A stretch of DNA of 64,000 nucleotides from Mesorhizobium sp. (GTDB lineage: Bacteria; Pseudomonadota; Alphaproteobacteria; Rhizobiales; Rhizobiaceae). Below the pieces are notes generated by a model. That model did not search any database, had not been told where the DNA came from, and worked only from the letters and a program-made list of their open reading frames with translations. The translations under genes were made by a program, and so were the position numbers. The DNA is taken from positions 1 through 64,000 of the forward strand of contig SAPZ01000001.1 of the NCBI GenBank assembly GCA_004020875.1. The letters run 5' to 3'. This document shows, one piece after another, positions 34,026 through 43,213 of this stretch (position 1 is its first letter; each line of letters starts with the position of its first letter).

Positions 34026-34352
34026 TCATTGCGAGCCTGTGCCGCCTGCCGACGATTGTGGGCTGCCTTGTTGCGCTGCAATGCTGCGTCGGTTGCGCTG
34101 AGATGCCGAAGCAGCTCGCCGGGAGCCGCTTTCGAAAAACATCACCCCACGCTTGGCCCATGCCTCACGCTTTGCGGCGTCTTTTGTCTCAGCGATTGCG
34201 ACGAGCGCACCGGCCAGTTCCTCGGTGCTGAGTTGATCGGCGCCGGTGGCGATCAGCAGTTCGCCAAGCTGCTGGACTTTTCGGGTCCTGAGTTCCCGCG
34301 CCTTGTCTTCCAGCACCTTCAGTTCAGCGTCGAAATCTCGTGGTTTACGCAT
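34026..34352 (-). CDS. traC: Conjugal transfer protein TraC (Ti type)
   Basis: A 108-residue protein with MRKPRDFDAELKVLEDKARE and QQLGELLIATGADQLSTEEL, diagnostic for TraC of Ti/Sym plasmid transfer systems, an oriT-region accessory factor. The ATG at 34352 has GGAGAG directly upstream and is preferred over the longer frame to 34511, because that extension would run into oriT. It is divergent from traA with oriT between, exactly the Ti-plasmid arrangement. Confidence 0.8.
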   Translation of the reverse strand: MRKPRDFDAELKVLEDKARELRTRKVQQLGELLIATGADQLSTEELAGALVAIAETKDAAKREAWAKRGVMFFESGSRRAASASQRNRRSIAAQQGSPQSSAGGTGSQ

Positions 34353-34463
34353 GTGCTCTCTCCATCGGTTGTCGATGCGGCGATGATAGGCGAGCGCTTG
34401 CCGGAAGGCTTCAGGGTTGCCGAGACAGCCCGGGACGGGCTGGTCCATCCCGAGAATTTTTCG

Positions 34464-34496
34464 AGGGAGGGCGCGCTTATACGTCGTGCCGACGTA
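34464..34496. other. Origin of transfer (oriT), Ti/RSF1010-like nic region
   Basis: In the traC-traA intergenic region the stretch AGGGCGCGCTTATACGTC is followed by the inverted repeat TACGTCG-tgc-CGACGTA. Ti-plasmid oriTs have a very similar nic-region core (GGGCGC--TTATACGTCGC) at the same place between divergent traC and traA. TraA is expected to nick here and initiate single-strand transfer. The match is from memory of the Ti oriT, not from a search. Confidence 0.7.
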
Positions 34497-34525
34497 GGCT
34501 TTGACGTGCAAATGATCTGGTCGCG

Positions 34526-37500
34526 ATGGCGATCTATCATCTTCACGTCAAGGTCATTGGCCGCAAGGCTGGGAGCAGTGCTGTGGCGTCCGCCGCCTAT
34601 CGTTCAGCCTCGCGGCTACGTGACGAGCGCATCGAACGCAGCCACGACTTCTCCGCCAAGCGCGGTGTCGTTCATTCCGAGGTGATGCTGCAGCACAATG
34701 CGCCGGACGCCTGGCGCGACCGCGAACGGCTGTGGAACGATGTCGAGGCGTTCGAGGTCCGCAGGGATGCGCAGCTTGCCCGCGAGGTCGAGTTCGCCCT
34801 GCCACGCGAACTCAGCCAGGCGCAAGGCATCGAACTGGCGCGCGACTTTGTACAAGTCGAGTTTCTCAGCAAGGGCATGGTCGCCGATCTCAATGTGCAT
34901 TGGGACAGGGCGGAGGATGGCAGCCCAAAACCGCATGCCCATGTCATGCTCACCATGCGGTCGGTCGATGAGAACGGTTTCGGGGCGAAGGTTCGAGACT
35001 GGAATGCTACCCAGCTTGTCGAGCGCTGGCGCGAGCGATGGGCGGAGCTGGCCAATGAACGCTTGGCCGAACTCGACATAGACGCCCGCATCGATCATCG
35101 CAGTCTGGAGGCGCAGGGCATTTCACTGGAGCCGCAGACCCAGATTGGTGCGCTGGCGCAACGCATCGAGGGCAGTGGCCTTGCTGCTGGCGACAGTGAA
35201 GCCGATCGCGCCGAACTGCATCGCGAGCTCGCGCGCAACAATGGTGTTCGCATCATTGCCGATCCATCCGTGGCGCTCGATGCCATCACGCATCAGCAAT
35301 CGACCTTCACCCGAAAAGACATTGCGAAGTTTGCGCATCGTCACAGCGATGGCATCGAGCAGTTCAACGAGGTGACGGCAGCCATCAGCAATGCACCCGA
35401 CCTGGTCGAGCTCGGCGAGGACGGACGCGGCGAAAACCGCTTCACCACCCGGCAGATGATCGAGACCGAACAGCGCCTTCACCGCGCTGCGGAACGCATG
35501 GATTTGGACGAGCGCCACGCGGTGAGTGAGGCACATCGCGAGGCAGCGCTGGCGCGGGCTGCGCAAAGCGGGCTCATCCTTTCGGGCGAGCAGACCGATG
35601 CGCTGGCGCATCTCACCGAAGGTCGCGGTCTTGGTGTCATTGTCGGCTTTGCCGGGACGGGCAAGAGCGCCATGCTGGGCGTTGCGCGCCAGGCATGGGC
35701 AGCGGCGGGCTATGAGGTCCGGGGTGCGGCACTGTCCGGCATTGCCGCCGAGAATCTGGAAGGCGGTTCGGGCATCTCGTCTCGCACCATCGCCAGTATG
35801 GAGCATAGCTGGGGACAGGGCAGGGATCGTCTCACTCCGCGCGATGTCCTGGTGATCGATGAGGCCGGCATGGTCGGCACGCGCCAGTTGAAGCGCGTGC
35901 TCTCCCATGCGGCGGACGCTGGCGCAAAGGTCGTGCTGGTCGGCGATCCGCAGCAGTTGCAGGCAATCGAGGCCGGCGCTGCATTCCGCTCGATTCACGA
36001 GCGACATGGCGGCGTCGAAATCGGTCAGGTGCGTCGGCAGCGCGACGACTGGCAGCGCGATGCCACGCGCGATCTGGCAACCGGCAGGATCGGCGCCGCG
36101 ATCAGCGCCTACGACGAACAAGGCATGGTGCATCAGGCTGCAACGCGCAATGAGGCGCGAGGTGAACTCGTCGAGCGCTGGGATCGCGACAGGCAGGCGC
36201 ATCCAGAGGCAAGCCGGATCATTCTCACCCACACCAACGACGAGGTGCGCGCGCTCAACCAGGCAGCGCGCGAACGCATGCGCACTGCCGGCGATCTCGG
36301 CGACGATGTGCAGGTGACTGTCGAACGCGGGGCAAGAAACTTCGCAAGCGGCGACCGCATCATGTTCCTGCGCAACGAGCGCGGGCTCGGCGTCAAGAAC
36401 GGCACGCTTGGTGTAATCGAAGAGGTCAGCACGCAGAGCATGACCGTGCGCACCGATGACCACAGGTCGGTACGCCTCGATCTGAAAGACTATGCCCATA
36501 TCGACCACGGCTATGTCGCCACCATTCACAAGGCGCAGGGCATGACTGTTGACCGCACCCACGTCCTGGCGACGCAGGGCCTGGACGCCCATGGCAGCTA
36601 TGTCGCCCTATCGCGCCATCGAGACAGGATGGACCTGCATTACGCCAGCGACGACTTCGCGACACGAGACCGGCTCGTCCGCACGCTGTCACGTGACCGT
36701 GCCAAGGACATGGCTTCCGACTATGAGCGAGTTGATCCGGCGCAGGCCTATGCCGAGCGGCGCGGCATCACCTTCCGCGAGCGTGTGGTCGAGATCGTGC
36801 GCCGGATTGTTCCGGAAAAGCTCCGCGACAGGATCGGCGGGCTGCTGGGCGGGTTGCGCTCGCCTGGAGCCGGCGAGCCCATGCAGGAACGTGGACCTGG
36901 ACCGGGAAGGGAAAATGTCGGGGCGCGGATCGGAGATGCAGGCCCGACGCCCGGCAGAGGAAATCTAGCCACCGGAGTGCGGCGCGACGTGAGTGCGCCG
37001 GTGGATGGGGAAGCGGCGTTGCGCAGCGCTCGCACGAAGGCACTCGTCCGTCACGCCCGTGCGCTCGACGCGATCCTCAGCACTGGAAATGCTGACGGCA
37101 GTTCCGAGCAGATGCGCGAGTTGAGGGATGCCCGTAGCGCGTTCGAGAAGGTTCGGCCGCATGGCTGGCGCGATGCCGAAGCGGCTTATGTGAAAGATCC
37201 CGAACTTGTCCGTGAGGCGGGCGCCGGCCGGGTCAATCGTATCGTGCTGGCTCTCCAGCTCGAAACGGAAATCCGCACCGGGATGGACCTCGATCCCGGC
37301 CGCCGCGCCGACCGTTTCGTGGAACTTTGGCAAAAGCTCGACCGGACGGGACGGGAGCAATATCAGGCCGGCGACATGTCCGGCTACAAGTCAACGCGCA
37401 TGGCACTGTCCGACATGGCCAAGAGCCTTGAACGCGATCCGCAGCTTGAATCTCTTCTTGCCAACCGCAAGCGCGAGCTTGGCATTCATACCGATTCCGG

Positions 37501-37567
37501 CCGGCGCGTTGGTGCGGAACTCGCATTCAGCCATGGCATCGGCAGGGGGCAGGGTATCGGGCTTTGA
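34526..37567 (+). CDS. traA: Relaxase-helicase TraA (MobQ type)
   Basis: A 1013-residue bifunctional conjugation initiator. The N-terminal MobA/MobL relaxase starts with MAIYHLHVKVIGRKAGSSAV and has the metal-binding HVHWD-like region followed by KPHAHVMLT (about residues 136-144). The central TraI-like helicase has Walker A GFAGTGKSA near residue 373, Walker B LVIDEAGMVG near 441 and a UvrD-C-like YVALSRHRD near 690. It is slightly shorter than Ti TraA (about 1100 residues). It nicks oriT and unwinds the strand for transfer. No coupling protein or type IV secretion genes are in the window, so transfer would depend on a helper. Confidence 0.92.
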   Translation: MAIYHLHVKVIGRKAGSSAVASAAYRSASRLRDERIERSHDFSAKRGVVHSEVMLQHNAPDAWRDRERLWNDVEAFEVRRDAQLAREVEFALPRELSQAQGIELARDFVQVEFLSKGMVADLNVHWDRAEDGSPKPHAHVMLTMRSVDENGFGAKVRDWNATQLVERWRERWAELANERLAELDIDARIDHRSLEAQGISLEPQTQIGALAQRIEGSGLAAGDSEADRAELHRELARNNGVRIIADPSVALDAITHQQSTFTRKDIAKFAHRHSDGIEQFNEVTAAISNAPDLVELGEDGRGENRFTTRQMIETEQRLHRAAERMDLDERHAVSEAHREAALARAAQSGLILSGEQTDALAHLTEGRGLGVIVGFAGTGKSAMLGVARQAWAAAGYEVRGAALSGIAAENLEGGSGISSRTIASMEHSWGQGRDRLTPRDVLVIDEAGMVGTRQLKRVLSHAADAGAKVVLVGDPQQLQAIEAGAAFRSIHERHGGVEIGQVRRQRDDWQRDATRDLATGRIGAAISAYDEQGMVHQAATRNEARGELVERWDRDRQAHPEASRIILTHTNDEVRALNQAARERMRTAGDLGDDVQVTVERGARNFASGDRIMFLRNERGLGVKNGTLGVIEEVSTQSMTVRTDDHRSVRLDLKDYAHIDHGYVATIHKAQGMTVDRTHVLATQGLDAHGSYVALSRHRDRMDLHYASDDFATRDRLVRTLSRDRAKDMASDYERVDPAQAYAERRGITFRERVVEIVRRIVPEKLRDRIGGLLGGLRSPGAGEPMQERGPGPGRENVGARIGDAGPTPGRGNLATGVRRDVSAPVDGEAALRSARTKALVRHARALDAILSTGNADGSSEQMRELRDARSAFEKVRPHGWRDAEAAYVKDPELVREAGAGRVNRIVLALQLETEIRTGMDLDPGRRADRFVELWQKLDRTGREQYQAGDMSGYKSTRMALSDMAKSLERDPQLESLLANRKRELGIHTDSGRRVGAELAFSHGIGRGQGIGL

Positions 37568-37696
37568 GACTCTCCGATTTGCCGCCGTTTCTACGCTACA
37601 GGCGGCTGAAGCCACAAACCTGATTGCGTCCAGCGTTCGGTCCGTCCTGTCTGTCCCAGCAGATACCAGCAACAACCATTGATAGGCAGGCAAGCT

Positions 37697-37900
37697 ATGC
37701 CCGAGCCGGATCGCATCATACGCCTCAGAACCGTCCTTGATCGGACCGGCCTGTCCCGCTCAACCCTCTATCGCAAGATTGCCGAAGGTACGTTCCCGGC
37801 TCAGATCAAGATAAGCATAAACGGGGCGGGTTGGAGAGAATCCGATGTTAGTCTCTGGGTAGCCGATCCTGTTGCATGGCGAAAAGAGCGTCAAGTCTGA
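37697..37900 (+). CDS. AlpA-family transcriptional regulator
   Basis: A 67-residue single-domain MerR-like winged-helix protein. IIRLRTVLDRTGLSRSTLYR is the AlpA/excisionase-type recognition helix and the end WRESDVSLWVAD is typical. The start at 37697 has AGGCAGG upstream. AlpA proteins activate integrase/excision genes in integrative elements, so it probably influences excision here. Its 3' end overlaps the convergent XRE gene by 10 bp. Confidence 0.82.
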   Translation: MPEPDRIIRLRTVLDRTGLSRSTLYRKIAEGTFPAQIKISINGAGWRESDVSLWVADPVAWRKERQV

Positions 37901-38121
37901 TTGCGAGACAGACGAACACCAGGGCCCCCGCCATTCTCTGGAATGAATTCGATCCCCGCGGCTTCGAATGTGTTCCGGAGTGCTGCGATGGTAGTGTCCT
38001 TTAGTTGCTCTCCCCGCTCAAACCGGGCCACAGTATCAGGTGACACTCCAGCATTCCGAGCCAAGTCTCTCGTCCCCCACCCGAGGGCAACCCGCGCCAT
38101 CTTGCACTGGATGATGTTCAT
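37891..38121 (-). CDS. XRE-family helix-turn-helix regulator
   Basis: A 76-residue Cro/CI-type protein: MARVALGWGTRDLARNAGVSPDTVARFERGEQL covers the helix-turn-helix and the rest is a short dimerisation tail ending in IEFIPENGGGPGVRL, typical for small rhizobial regulators. Directly upstream of its start are two copies of a TCGTA-N7-TACGA palindrome, very likely its own operators. It would repress itself and the divergent gene at 38276, keeping the element quiescent (inference). Confidence 0.88.
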   Translation of the reverse strand: MNIIQCKMARVALGWGTRDLARNAGVSPDTVARFERGEQLKDTTIAALRNTFEAAGIEFIPENGGGPGVRLSRNQT

Positions 38122-38122
38122 T

Positions 38123-38139
38123 TCGTAACATCGATACGA
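38123..38139. promoter_or_regulatory. XRE operator, copy 1
   Basis: TCGTAACATCGATACGA, a 5-bp-arm palindrome with 7-nt spacer, starting 2 bp upstream of the XRE start codon. It matches copy 2 at 14 of 17 positions. Occupancy would block XRE transcription or translation initiation. Confidence 0.6.
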
Positions 38140-38170
38140 TTTGCGTTGATCTGAGTTGTCACTTGAGATA

Positions 38171-38187
38171 TCGTAACCATGATACGA
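38171..38187. promoter_or_regulatory. XRE operator, copy 2
   Basis: TCGTAACCATGATACGA, the second copy, 48 bp from the first (start to start). It lies toward the gene at 38276. With flanking bases its arms extend to ATCGTA / TACGAT. Two sites in one divergent promoter suggest a two-way switch. Confidence 0.6.
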
Positions 38188-38275
38188 TTATAGGAGCCGC
38201 TTTCTGCGGCTGCTGACGGTGTTAGGACCACCCTCAGCAGCCTTGCCACGCCCCAAGCTGTCAGGAGCTCGGATC

Positions 38276-38845
38276 ATGACTGATTCCGACAATAGCACGA
38301 CTTTGCCTTCCGTCACGACCAACCGTCGCGATCGCCAGACCGCAAATGCGCCTGGACATTTCGACGATGTGGACCCGGCTCTTGCGCTGCTCCAAGGCTG
38401 GTTGCGAGCACAGCATGTCTCGCATGTCCTTTGCCGACTTCAACAACGTCTAGAGAGGCGCGTTCCCGACGCCGCGGCCCCGGACGTGATGCACAAGAAG
38501 GTCGGCTATTCGATTGCTTGCCAGGCGGAAGTCGAGGCCACGACTGCTGCCTTGAAGCTTCAAGACGAACTTCCCCACATACAGGCGCAGTCGCTTCTTG
38601 GCGTCGTCGCCAAGCTCGAAATCATCGCTGGCGCCGATCGCGACATCGACGATCCAACAGACTTTCCCTGGCCGCATATTGCTTCGGTGCTTGATGATTT
38701 GAAGAAAATCGCCGGGCGCCTGCCGTTCGAAAGACCTGATCGATCGGTCGTTCACGCGGATTGCAGGCTTTATCAGGAGAAAGCGACCGATCTGGTCGGG
38801 CTGGAAAGGCAGACCAGCTCATCAGGCGTGCTGGGACGCCTCTGA
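38276..38845 (+). CDS. Hypothetical protein of the mobile element
   Basis: A 189-residue protein starting at 38276 (MTDSDNSTTLPS), preceded by AGGAG. The N-terminal 30 residues look disordered. The middle is helical (DPALALLQGWLRAQHVSHVL, VEATTAALKLQDELP) and contains no motif I recognise. It is divergent from the XRE repressor and probably controlled by the twin operators, so it is a candidate switch or accessory function of the element. Confidence 0.6.
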   Translation: MTDSDNSTTLPSVTTNRRDRQTANAPGHFDDVDPALALLQGWLRAQHVSHVLCRLQQRLERRVPDAAAPDVMHKKVGYSIACQAEVEATTAALKLQDELPHIQAQSLLGVVAKLEIIAGADRDIDDPTDFPWPHIASVLDDLKKIAGRLPFERPDRSVVHADCRLYQEKATDLVGLERQTSSSGVLGRL

Positions 38846-39203
38846 CCGTGCGATCGGCTATTCTGCCGCAATGCGCGATCAAAGTGAGGCGGCCGATAAT
38901 GGGGCGCGTTTGCTCGAGACGTTGTCGGAACTCCTGCGATCTCTCTTGCCGGCGTAGCCGCACATAGGCCATTGCCAGGAAGCTTGGCTTGTCTCGCGGG
39001 AGGAATCAGCCGCGCCCTTTCTTAAAGGCCAGGAGTCTTGGTAAGTTTGACGGCGTGAGATCGAGCGGACTGGCTCTCTGCTTCGATCACAATCGGAGTA
39101 GAAAGGGATACAAGAGCGTATATAACGGCCATGTCCTCTTGGAGAGATTTCGACGATGCTTGCCCCTGACGTGCAATCGCCCGTCTCAAACGGGGCATAA
39201 GCG
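38846..39203. other. Gene-free stretch inside the mobile element
   Basis: These 358 bp have no frame with a recognisable product. A 28-codon frame begins at 38872 (MRDQSEAADNGARLLETLSE...) but has no support beyond a start and stop. The stretch probably holds the promoter for the excisionase-like and integrase genes. Confidence 0.4.
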
Positions 39204-39536
39204 ATGAGAAGAACTCGATTTTCTTTGGGGTCGAGAACAACTATCGAAACACCACTACGGCTCGACGATCTGCCCATTTTCGCGACCGATCAGCAGATCG
39301 CCCAGGCGATTGTCGGTCGCGAGAATGCGGAAAGATGGATGCGCGAGCGACTGCCAACCCTATCTTGTAAGCCGGGTTTCCCAGCAGTTGACGATTTCCA
39401 TGGCGGTCGGCCTGTTGCTCTCGTACGTCGTTTCTACGAAGGTTATCTTGGCACCGCCCAATCGCCGGCAGCGGCGCCTGGCAGAGCGGACGCAAGCCAA
39501 TGGAAGACGAAGAGCAGACCAAGGCACCAGGGCTGA
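39204..39536 (+). CDS. Excisionase-like small protein upstream of integrase
   Basis: A 110-residue protein. The segment LPIFATDQQIAQAIVGRENAERW followed by LPTLSCKPGFPAVDDFHGGR has the helix-turn-helix plus wing pattern of recombination directionality factors often found directly before rhizobial tyrosine integrases. Its 3' end overlaps the integrase start by 37 bp, indicating coupling. The C-terminal 25 residues are low-complexity and vary in such proteins. Function as excisionase is inferred from context. Confidence 0.65.
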   Translation: MRRTRFSLGSRTTIETPLRLDDLPIFATDQQIAQAIVGRENAERWMRERLPTLSCKPGFPAVDDFHGGRPVALVRRFYEGYLGTAQSPAAAPGRADASQWKTKSRPRHQG

Positions 39537-40735
39537 AGTGGATCAAGCGCGCCAACGGCAAGACGCCGTTTTGGGTTGCCGACGAAGCTGACGTGAAGAA
39601 TGGCTATATCCCGAAAACGGTGAACCTGTATTACCTCGCCGATCAGCCCGAAATGCTCAAGGCGAAGTGCGCTTCCCTGCAAGCGGAAATGCTTCTCTGG
39701 CGCACCGGCTATCGTTCCGACCCACTGAAGTTCGATGGCTCGATCAAGTCGCTGCTCACGATCTATGAGACACACCCGCGCAGCACCTATCGGAAGCTGC
39801 GACCTGGGTCGCTCCGGCCCTACAATCACTACCTTAAGAACCTGAAAGGACACATCGGCAGCGTCCGTATCGATGAAACGACCGGCGTCGATCTCATGGA
39901 CTGGCACGACGTCTGGTCGGAGAATGGCCGGTACCTCGCTGCTGCCACCACGGCGCGCGCAGTTCTATTCGCCGCGGTGAGTTTTGGGATCATGATGCGA
40001 CTAGAAGGGTGCTCAGCATTCGCCTCTGTCATGCGCGAGACGGCTAAGACTTTGCCGCACCCAAAACCGCGCAACCAGTCCGCCTCGGCACAACAGATCA
40101 TCGCTGCACGTGCTGCGGCCCACCAGAACGGTCGGCCATCATCGGCGCTTGCCTATGCCCTGTGCTTCGAGACGGTTTTGCGGCTTTGGGATGTAATCGG
40201 CCAGTGGTGGCCGATGGACATGGGTGGGATATCAGAAATTTTTGACGCCGACAGAGATCTGAAATGGTTCGGCTTGCGATGGGAAGACATCGATGCTGAC
40301 CTGGTGCTGCACTACACGCCGTCCAAGACCGCTGACAGCTCCGGAGCGAGTATCTCCTATTCGCTGCTCAAAGCACCGATGGTGATAGAGGAGTTGAAGC
40401 ACTGGCCAGTTGAACGGCGCACCGGTCCGGTGATCGTTTCGGAAGAAAACCGCCTGCCTTGGCGGGCTTCGATATTCGCGCAGCGCTGGACGGTGGACCG
40501 CAAAGCGGCTGGCCTGCCGGCGACGTTATGGGCTCGCGATCTGCGCGCTTCTGGCATCACGGAGGGCAGGGCGTCAGGCGCCAGGCTGGACGATACCAGC
40601 AAGGTCGCCGGGCACACCGCAACCAAGACCACCGAGAGGTACGACCGCGCTGTGCTGGAGGCCGCTGATCGCTTCGCCGAGGCTCGGCTTAAGGGCCGTG
40701 AACAGAGCGGTAACCGCAGCGGTAACGCGCGGTAA
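39500..40735 (+). CDS. Tyrosine-type site-specific integrase
   Basis: A 411-residue tyrosine recombinase. An N-terminal arm and SAM-like core-binding region are followed by the catalytic domain. ARDLRASGITEG (Arg of box II in an R-x-x-G context), the AGH motif and TTERYDRAVLE with the nucleophile Tyr near residue 378 are visible. Box I Arg probably lies in ETVLRLWDV. It is at the right end of the element, 127 bp before the penicillin-binding-protein gene, so the attachment site should be in 40736-40862 or just beyond. No tRNA gene is there. Confidence 0.85.
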   Translation: MEDEEQTKAPGLKWIKRANGKTPFWVADEADVKNGYIPKTVNLYYLADQPEMLKAKCASLQAEMLLWRTGYRSDPLKFDGSIKSLLTIYETHPRSTYRKLRPGSLRPYNHYLKNLKGHIGSVRIDETTGVDLMDWHDVWSENGRYLAAATTARAVLFAAVSFGIMMRLEGCSAFASVMRETAKTLPHPKPRNQSASAQQIIAARAAAHQNGRPSSALAYALCFETVLRLWDVIGQWWPMDMGGISEIFDADRDLKWFGLRWEDIDADLVLHYTPSKTADSSGASISYSLLKAPMVIEELKHWPVERRTGPVIVSEENRLPWRASIFAQRWTVDRKAAGLPATLWARDLRASGITEGRASGARLDDTSKVAGHTATKTTERYDRAVLEAADRFAEARLKGREQSGNRSGNAR

Positions 40736-40862
40736 CGGATTAAGAAATTCGTAAGGGATTTCAAATGGCTGATCGGTCATCAATTTAACGCGCCTTTAAA
40801 CCGCCGCATCTAGTCTTCAACCCGAACGCCATCGGCATTTGGGGACAGACAGACTAGAGCGC

Positions 40863-43148
40863 ATGGCGAACCGCAGAGACAGTCGCATCGAACCGAGCTT
40901 CGACGGATCGCCGCGGGCGAAATCCTCCGAGGGCTTTTCGGTGAGCGAGGAGGATCGCGTCGTGCCGCGCACCCGCAAATCCGCTGCAAAGGGCAGATCC
41001 GCCAAGGCGAAATCACGCGGCCGTGGCCGCGACCGCAACCGGCGCGGGCTGCTCGGCATCGCCACCCGGCTGGTCTACTGGTGCTTCGTGCTGTGCATCT
41101 GGGGCGGCATCGCGGTGGCCGGCGTCGTCGTCTATTACGGCGCCAAGATGCCGGCGGCCACGACCTGGTCGGTCCCGGACCGTGCGCCCAACATCAAGAT
41201 CGTCTCGGTCGATGGGCAGCTTATAGCCAATCGCGGCGCGTCGGGCGGCGAGGCAGTCGGCCTGCACGAGATGTCGCCCTATATTCCGGAGGCCGTCGTC
41301 GCCATCGAGGACCGGCGCTTCTATTCGCATTTCGGCATCGACCCGATCGGCCTGTCGCGCGCCATGGTCACCAACCTGCTCGGCCGCCATTTCTCGCAAG
41401 GCGGCTCGACGCTGACGCAGCAGCTGGCCAAGAACCTGTTCCTGACGCCGGACCGCACGCTGGAGCGCAAGGTGCAGGAAGTGCTGCTGGCGCTCTGGCT
41501 AGAGCACAAGCACACGAAGGACCAGATCCTCGAAATGTACCTCAACCGGGTCTATTTCGGCTCAGGCGCCTATGGCGTCGAGGCGGCTTCGCGGCGCTAT
41601 TTCGGCAAGAGCGCGCGCGACGTATCGCTTTCGGAGGCAGCACTTCTGGCGGGCCTGCTCAAGGCGCCGTCGAAGCTTTCGCCGGCGCGCGACCCGAAGG
41701 CGGCCGAGGAACGCGCGCAGCTCGTGCTCGCGGCCATGCGCGAGACCGGCAAGATCAGCGACAAGGAATACAAGACCGCGCTGAGCGCGCCGGCGACGCG
41801 CGCGCCGTCTTACTGGACCGGCTCGGAAAACTACGTTGCCGATACGGTGATGGACGAGCTTCCCGACCTGATCGGCGACGTGCGCGGCGACATCGTCATC
41901 AACACCACCGTCGACCTCAACCTGCAGAAGCTTGCCGAACAGTCGATCCGCCGGCTGATCGACGAAAGCGGAAAGAAGCTCAACGTCACGCAGGGGGCGC
42001 TGGTATCGATCGATGATTCCGGCGCGGTGCGCGCCATGGTCGGCGGCTATGATTATTCGACCAGCCAGTTCGACCGCGCCTCGGAAGCGCGCCGGCAGCC
42101 GGGCTCCGCCTTCAAGCCCTTCGTCTACATGGCGGCGCTGGAAGCCGGCCGCACGCCCGACAGCATCCGCAACGACGCGCCGATCAAAATCGGCAAATGG
42201 ACGCCCGACAATTATGGCGGCAAATATTACGGCAAGGTCACGCTTGCGACGGCTCTGGCCAAGTCGCTGAACTCGGTGGCGGCGCAGCTCACCATGGAGG
42301 TCGGGCCCGACGCGGTGGTGGAAGCCGCGCATCGCATGGGCATCCAGTCCGACCTGCAGGCCAACACCTCGATCGCGCTCGGCACCTCGGAGGTCACACC
42401 GCTGGAACTGACCTCGGCCTATGTGCCTTTCGCCAATGGCGGCTACAAGCCGGACATCCACTTCATCCAGCGCATCACCACCGCCAGCGGCAAGGTGCTC
42501 TACGAGGGCAGCACCGGCAGCGCGCCGCGCGTCATCAAGGCCGATATCGTGGGCATGATGAACTCGATGATGACCGGCACGGTCGAGGTCGGCACCGCGA
42601 AAAAGGCAGCGTTCAACTGGCCGTCGGCCGGCAAGACCGGCACCAGCCAGAACTCGCGCGATGCCTGGTTCGTCGGCTACACCGCGAACCTCACCACCGG
42701 CGTGTGGTTCGGCAATGACGACGGCAGCCCGATGAAGAAGGTGACCGGCGGCGCCTTGCCGGCGCAGGCCTGGCACGAATTCATGGTGGCGGCGCATGAA
42801 GGCGTGCCGGTGCGGCCGCTGCCCGGCACCTGGAAGTCGACCCCCTCCGATACGATCGTGCCGGACGAGATCCCGTCGGCGGATGCCTCGCAGCCGCCGC
42901 CCGCCCCGCCCGCGGGCGTCGGCCAGTCGCAGCCTGCAGCCCAATCGCAGCCTGTTGCCCAGGCGCCGGCACGGCAGGCACCCGCGCGCCAGCCCCGGCC
43001 GGCCGAGACCGTCGACGCCGGCGGCTTCGACATGCCGAGCGACAGCGGATCGACCGCCTCGATCAAGCATCCGGTGCCGCCCGGCGATGTCGGCGGACCG
43101 AAGAAAAGGCGGCAGACCTCGATCCTCGATATCCTCGGCGGCGGGTAG
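40863..43148 (+). CDS. Class A penicillin-binding protein (PBP1A family)
   Basis: A 761-residue bifunctional peptidoglycan synthase. It has a basic disordered cytoplasmic N-terminus (about 60 residues) and one membrane anchor (LVYWCFVLCIWGGIAVAGVV). The glycosyltransferase domain carries the catalytic Glu in AIEDRRFYSHFG and QGGSTLTQQLAKN. The transpeptidase domain has SAFK (nucleophile Ser), SLN and GKTGTSQ. The C-terminal 100 residues are Pro/Gln/Ala-rich. The ATG at 40863 is preferred to an upstream TTG. It is the first core-genome gene right of the integrase. Its leader contains an inverted repeat CTAGTCT / AGACTAG (40810-40857). Confidence 0.93.
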   Translation: MANRRDSRIEPSFDGSPRAKSSEGFSVSEEDRVVPRTRKSAAKGRSAKAKSRGRGRDRNRRGLLGIATRLVYWCFVLCIWGGIAVAGVVVYYGAKMPAATTWSVPDRAPNIKIVSVDGQLIANRGASGGEAVGLHEMSPYIPEAVVAIEDRRFYSHFGIDPIGLSRAMVTNLLGRHFSQGGSTLTQQLAKNLFLTPDRTLERKVQEVLLALWLEHKHTKDQILEMYLNRVYFGSGAYGVEAASRRYFGKSARDVSLSEAALLAGLLKAPSKLSPARDPKAAEERAQLVLAAMRETGKISDKEYKTALSAPATRAPSYWTGSENYVADTVMDELPDLIGDVRGDIVINTTVDLNLQKLAEQSIRRLIDESGKKLNVTQGALVSIDDSGAVRAMVGGYDYSTSQFDRASEARRQPGSAFKPFVYMAALEAGRTPDSIRNDAPIKIGKWTPDNYGGKYYGKVTLATALAKSLNSVAAQLTMEVGPDAVVEAAHRMGIQSDLQANTSIALGTSEVTPLELTSAYVPFANGGYKPDIHFIQRITTASGKVLYEGSTGSAPRVIKADIVGMMNSMMTGTVEVGTAKKAAFNWPSAGKTGTSQNSRDAWFVGYTANLTTGVWFGNDDGSPMKKVTGGALPAQAWHEFMVAAHEGVPVRPLPGTWKSTPSDTIVPDEIPSADASQPPPAPPAGVGQSQPAAQSQPVAQAPARQAPARQPRPAETVDAGGFDMPSDSGSTASIKHPVPPGDVGGPKKRRQTSILDILGGG

Positions 43149-43213
43149 AGCGGCAACTTCGCCTCTCGTAATGGCAAGCGCCTTCGGCTACATGTCCGGC
43201 CGGAGACAAAGTC

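Noticed and set aside
35123..36592. 489-codon minus-strand frame inside traA
   Set aside because: Antisense to the well-supported relaxase-helicase. No family features.
38872..38958. 28-codon frame in the gap of the mobile element
   Set aside because: Too short, with no clear ribosome site or known small-protein similarity.
41562..43070. 502-codon minus-strand frame, and the overlapping 455-codon frame at 42677-44044
   Set aside because: Both are antisense to the penicillin-binding protein and SDR genes and have no recognisable domains.
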